From a virus, in the IMG/VR virus record IMGVR_UViG_3300027976_000020, positions 1-64,000 of that record: 64,000 nucleotides of DNA, one strand, 5' to 3'. The position numbers were made by a program, and so were the translations under genes. Position 1 is the first letter of the stretch, and each line of letters begins with the position of its first letter. The notes beneath the pieces were generated by a model, which made no database searches, was not told the DNA's origin, and saw only the letters and a program-made list of their open reading frames with translations. Positions 60,845-64,000 of the stretch are shown here, in pieces.

Positions 60845-61432
60845 ATGACTGTGGCATTTGTGCTTGGAAACGGCGTTAGCAGGTCTGGCTTACCGTTGGA
60901 ACATATTCAAAAACTAGGAAAAATTTACGGGTGCAATGCTCTTTATAGAGAGTTCACACCGGATGTTCTTGTGGCCACAGACCGTGCAATATCACAAAGG
61001 ATACAAGAAACTGGGTATCCTGTTAAAAATAAATTTTATACTCGCAAGCCCATCGAAGGTCTTGGCGCACACCGTGTACCGCAAGAATATTACGGATACA
61101 GTTCTGGGCCAAATGCTGTGGGCATAGCGGCAACTGATCAACATACTAAAATTTATATTATAGGGTTTGACATGGGTCCCAGTGTACATAATCAATTCAA
61201 CAACTTGTACGAAGGCACAGAGTTCTACAAACCATCAGGGTCAGCACCTACTTATACCGGAAATTGGGCAAAACAGTTGACAAAAATAACAAAAGATTTT
61301 CCTAAAACGCAGTTTATTCGTGTATGCGGCAACACCACGGCCCGTCTACCGGCACTAGATAATATTACAAATCTGACACACGAGGATTTGTCAACCTTTG
61401 TAATGCGGATAAATAATCAAAAGGATCTATAA
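60845..61432 (+). CDS. Rossmann-fold protein, weakly DUF115/MptE-like
   Basis: The 195-residue protein starts at ATG 60845 directly after the terminator T-run (an upstream ATG at 60809 would run through the hairpin). AFVLGNGVSRSGLPLEHIQK gives a Rossmann-like GNGxSR loop. Then IYGCNALYREFTPDVLVATD and KIYIIGFDMGPSVHNQFNNL follow, with NxLY-type and GFD motifs reminiscent of DUF115 sugar-transfer proteins linked to flagellar and capsule glycosylation. Substrate unknown. Its stop abuts the next gene. Confidence 0.6.
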   Translation: MTVAFVLGNGVSRSGLPLEHIQKLGKIYGCNALYREFTPDVLVATDRAISQRIQETGYPVKNKFYTRKPIEGLGAHRVPQEYYGYSSGPNAVGIAATDQHTKIYIIGFDMGPSVHNQFNNLYEGTEFYKPSGSAPTYTGNWAKQLTKITKDFPKTQFIRVCGNTTARLPALDNITNLTHEDLSTFVMRINNQKDL

Positions 61433-62044
61433 ATGGCTACAGTAAAAAACACCAGCGACGACTACACTATCACAGTGGCGGATGGCCTTGGTACGCTGAC
61501 CATTAATGCCAATCTTGATGTATTTGGTAATATCACCTACATTGACTCAACTGAGCTAAGAGTCTCTGACCCGTTTATAACAGTTGCATATGACAATAAC
61601 GGCACAATACAAAGCATGGGCTTGGTGGCTCAAAAATCAACAACAACATTTGCCGGTCTGCGATTTAACACAGTGTCCGGTGAGTGGGAAGTTAGTCCTG
61701 CGGTTGATGCAGATGGCGGACCAATAACACCATACTCAACTATATCAACAGCTGGCCTACGCATCCTGCCAGGAGCACCTGTTAATTCAGTGCAGTACAA
61801 CGGAGCAGGCAGCTTTGCAGGCGATGCAGCATTTACGTTTGATGCTGGCAACGCCAAAGTAAACATAACAGGACAAATGGTGTTGGCAAATATTGTATCA
61901 ACACCTGCTGCTACGCCAAACGTGGCAGCACTATACAACAAAGCCGAAGGTTCAGGTGGCACTGGCGTTTATGTCATAAGCCCAACTGTCAACGATGAAT
62001 TGGTTAGTAAAACCAAAGCAATTGTATTTGGCATTATATTTTAA
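61433..62044 (+). CDS. Virion structural / fibre-type protein
   Basis: The 203-residue protein (MATVKNTSDDYTITVADGLG) is rich in Thr, Gly, Ala and Asn, with short strands typical of a fibre shaft (TLTINANLDVFGNITYIDST, then a LRFNTVSGEWEVS unit). Such TVSGEWEVS or NTGEWQFS units recur in phage tail fibres. It starts at the base after the upstream stop (TAAATG) and belongs to the rightward fibre block. Confidence 0.68.
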   Translation: MATVKNTSDDYTITVADGLGTLTINANLDVFGNITYIDSTELRVSDPFITVAYDNNGTIQSMGLVAQKSTTTFAGLRFNTVSGEWEVSPAVDADGGPITPYSTISTAGLRILPGAPVNSVQYNGAGSFAGDAAFTFDAGNAKVNITGQMVLANIVSTPAATPNVAALYNKAEGSGGTGVYVISPTVNDELVSKTKAIVFGIIF

Positions 62045-62053
62045 GGAATCAAC

Positions 62054-62371
62054 ATGGCAATCACCAACACTCGATTAGACAGCACTAATCCAACCACAGT
62101 ATTTGATGCAGTGGGACAACAAGCTATCACAGTGCTGTATCTTTGTAATACAACTGCAACCACTTGCACAGCAAATGTGTTTGTAATCAACAGCAGCGAC
62201 AGTACATCGTCTGCTGATACAAATATGGTATATTCACAGCTGGAACTCACAGCAAACGAAACTTATGTGATATCAACAGAAAAACTCATACTCAACGACA
62301 ACGACTTAGTTGAAGTCGAAGCCAACATAGCAGATTGCATCACAGTAACAGTCAGCTCAATATCTGTATAA
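62054..62371 (+). CDS. Small structural protein
   Basis: The 105-residue protein (MAITNTRLDSTNPTTVFDAV) is predicted all-beta, with a single domain: QQAITVLYLCNTTATTCTAN ... NDLVEVEANIADCITVTVSS. It looks like a compact beta-sandwich such as a fibre-attachment or head-decoration domain. AAGGAA ribosome site upstream. I recognise no named family. Confidence 0.62.
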   Translation: MAITNTRLDSTNPTTVFDAVGQQAITVLYLCNTTATTCTANVFVINSSDSTSSADTNMVYSQLELTANETYVISTEKLILNDNDLVEVEANIADCITVTVSSISV

Positions 62372-62372
62372 C

Positions 62373-62771
62373 ATGGGCAACTGGACAAAAAACCGCAGAT
62401 TAGAATCAGGCAGCACTTCGGTTGTTATGCCTTCTGGCAATTCAGCAACTCGCCCTGTTGGCCCCGTTTTTGGTCAGTTTAGATTCAATACCGATGTTGC
62501 TCAAATTGAATTCTACAACGGATCAATTTGGGTTACTGTTGCAGCTGACGGCGGCATTTCCTACACGGTTGACAGTTTTGTTGGTGATGGTTCTACTATC
62601 ATATTTACTATGTCAGAAGTTGAAAGTTTAGCACAACAAATTATTGTGTTTGTAGGAAGTGTTTATCAGATACCCATTACAAACTATACCGTCGACGGCG
62701 GATTTGACATTGTGTTTGCCAGCCCGCCGCCGAACACAATGCCTATAAACGTAATTCACAGTAACAGTTAA
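62373..62771 (+). CDS. Fibre-type structural protein
   Basis: The 132-residue protein contains ATRPVGPVFGQFRFNTDVAQ then IEFYNGSIWVTV, the FRFNTxxxxxEFYNGxxW unit found in phage fibres, and a C-terminal T7-fibre-like beta-hairpin (IIVFVGSVYQIPITNYTVDG ... FASPPPNTMPINVI) like those in the giant protein at 9500-23929. It begins 1 nt after the upstream stop. Confidence 0.68.
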   Translation: MGNWTKNRRLESGSTSVVMPSGNSATRPVGPVFGQFRFNTDVAQIEFYNGSIWVTVAADGGISYTVDSFVGDGSTIIFTMSEVESLAQQIIVFVGSVYQIPITNYTVDGGFDIVFASPPPNTMPINVIHSNS

Positions 62772-62774
62772 CAA

Positions 62775-62782
62775 ACTAAATA
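62775..62782 (+). promoter_or_regulatory. Late-box-like ACTAAATA before the terminal fibre gene
   Basis: ACTAAATACCCTG ends 20 nt before the ATG at 62803, with a TAAGGGA ribosome site between. Spacing equals that of the boxes before gp6 and the fibre gene at 8703. Confidence 0.52.
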
Positions 62783-62802
62783 CCCTGTAAGGGAAAAAAT
62801 CA

Positions 62803-64000
62803 ATGGCCATTAGTAAAATTGCAGGACAGATGTTGAAAGACAATCTCGAAAGAGATGGTGCTAATCTGGCAATTTCCGACACTATAGCCGATACTCCTAT
62901 ATTCTTAGTTGATGTTACCAATGCCAGAATTGGTATTAACACAGCCACACCAACTGTTAGCTTAGACATTGCAGGCAATATTCTTGCAACAGGTATCTAC
63001 ACAACAGTTGATATTGAGTCAGACCTGTTAATATCTAATACACTTGCAGTCGCAACCTCTGCCAATATTGGCGGCGTTAATATTATAGGAAATTCAATAT
63101 CAGCAGATTCGGGCATTCTAGAACTAGGGTCTGTTGCCAATATTTCGATCACAGGTGGATCACTCAATTTCATACTGTCAACAGACGGCACTGGAAATTT
63201 ATCATGGTCATCATTTGGATCAGTTGGTGTAATTGGTAATAGTATTGCAATGGGTACCAACACACTGGGCAATCTTGTAAGTAACGCAGTTACGTTAACA
63301 ACCAGCACAACTGTAACAGATGGTATAACACAATTAAACTCAGTTCTAGGTAAATTGGTTCCACCGTCACCTGGAAACTTTCCGGATAGCCAACCACTTT
63401 CGATCTCTAGTGTATCAACTTACAGAATGACCAACATTACTCAAGTTGACAATACCCCAGAGACCAATAAATCAGTAGCCGCAGGAACAGTTGTATCAAC
63501 TGTTCGTAGAGCCGCTACATACTCTACAAATACTATTTCAACAGTTGGACCGGGTGACTCTGGCACAATTGCTGCTGTGCTCAATGGAGTTGATGTTGGG
63601 TCAGTTACTTTAAACACATCGGCTAACCCATCTGCCAACGGAACTTACGGCGGTAATCTTGTTATTTCCAACAACTTTGATTACAACACAGCCAACGCAA
63701 ACATTGCAGCCGGTTTTTGGTATGTGTTTTCGTCTGCAATTTCAGGCAGCGCAGCACCGGCAGGATGGAACGAAGTTTATATTTCTGATACAGCAACTGC
63801 AAGCACCACAAATACCCCAGTTTGGTATTATGACAATAGTAGTCCACCTGCTCCAAGTTTTAGCAACAGCACAATTGCCACAACCGGATCACCTACGTTG
63901 TTGTACAGCAGTACTATTCCGCATTATACCACTGCTACTCAATTTACAATAACATCGGATGTGGCCAACATAAGTGGCAATACATATCCAACATCAAATA
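62803..64000 (+). CDS. Fibre-type virion protein, truncated by window edge
   Basis: An open frame of 399 codons runs off the window. It begins MAISKIAGQMLKDNLERDGA, continues with PIFLVDVTNARIGINTATPT, a fibre unit common in T4-like phages (NARIGIxTxxPTxSLDIxG), and then Ser/Thr/Asn/Gly-rich beta repeats. Later residues (GFWYVFSSAISGSAAPAGWN) suggest a more globular distal domain. A receptor-binding fibre or head fibre is likely; the C-terminus is outside the window. Confidence 0.75.
   Translation, partial: MAISKIAGQMLKDNLERDGANLAISDTIADTPIFLVDVTNARIGINTATPTVSLDIAGNILATGIYTTVDIESDLLISNTLAVATSANIGGVNIIGNSISADSGILELGSVANISITGGSLNFILSTDGTGNLSWSSFGSVGVIGNSIAMGTNTLGNLVSNAVTLTTSTTVTDGITQLNSVLGKLVPPSPGNFPDSQPLSISSVSTYRMTNITQVDNTPETNKSVAAGTVVSTVRRAATYSTNTISTVGPGDSGTIAAVLNGVDVGSVTLNTSANPSANGTYGGNLVISNNFDYNTANANIAAGFWYVFSSAISGSAAPAGWNEVYISDTATASTTNTPVWYYDNSSPPAPSFSNSTIATTGSPTLLYSSTIPHYTTATQFTITSDVANISGNTYPTSN

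Noticed and set aside
1-64000. CRISPR array, integrase/attachment site or insertion sequence
   Set aside because: The only direct repeats are tandem coding duplications without spacers; no transposase, integrase or terminal inverted repeats were found.

Overview
The window is a piece of a T4-like contractile-tailed phage genome (myovirus morphology). The evidence is a set of recognisable T4-type proteins: baseplate wedge gp6, gp25 and gp53, a gp5-like spike, hub gp26 with a gp51-like partner, portal gp20, prohead protease gp21, scaffold gp22, capsid gp23, late sigma factor gp55, and recombination nuclease gp46/gp47. Gene density, overlapping ORFs and the style of the giant and fibre proteins resemble marine or freshwater cyanophage- and pelagiphage-type T4 relatives. 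I cannot name the host. No tRNA, integrase, CRISPR array or bacterial housekeeping gene was seen.

Layout. (1) 1-6271, minus strand: a cargo operon with two twitch-type radical SAM proteins, several glycosyltransferase-like proteins, a small membrane protein and short unknowns. It appears to have its own sigma70-like promoter at 6279-6307 and is separated from the structural genes by a strong terminator at 6305-6324. (2) 6346-35290, minus: fibre and baseplate block, with three fibre-type proteins, a 45-residue mini-paralogue, a giant 4809-residue protein, gp6, gp25, a structural protein, a gp5-like spike, two structural proteins, gp53 and another structural protein. (3) 35408-45776, plus: gp55, an unknown gene, gp47, a broken glycosyltransferase-like gene, gp46, then a radical SAM / beta-protein / radical SAM / SDR cassette and a GIY-YIG nuclease. 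(4) 45777-46191: the only long gene-free stretch, rich in inverted repeats. (5) 46192-49052, minus: hub operon gp26, gp51-like, two unknown or acyltransferase-like proteins, a small conserved protein and a nucleoside phosphorylase-like enzyme. (6) 49109-58696, plus: tape measure with a transglycosylase-like domain, gp20, a small gene, an acidic core protein, gp21, gp22, gp23, terminator, homing endonuclease and small genes. (7) 58686-59846, minus: TPR-glycosyltransferase. (8) 59988-64000, plus: a run of small virion or fibre genes and a truncated fibre gene at the window edge.

How it fits together. gp55 is transcribed from a segment holding both a sigma70-like promoter and a T4-type late box. 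Boxes containing TAAATA (T4 late consensus TATAAATACTATT) recur in front of structural genes on both strands. In six places the box lies only 4-5 nt before the ATG with no clear Shine-Dalgarno, which suggests leaderless late mRNAs. The head genes and baseplate genes are late modules. The radical SAM and glycosyltransferase cassettes inserted around the gp46/gp47/gp55 core and beside the fibre genes are accessory. They may modify glycans or proteins of the virion or host surface, but their substrates are unknown.

The most unusual signals are the density of radical SAM enzymes (four in 64 kb), the putative leaderless late promoters, the structured non-coding island, a terminator hairpin with a late box in its loop, and three exact or nearly exact tandem duplications (13, 87 and 138 bp), one of which breaks a gene.
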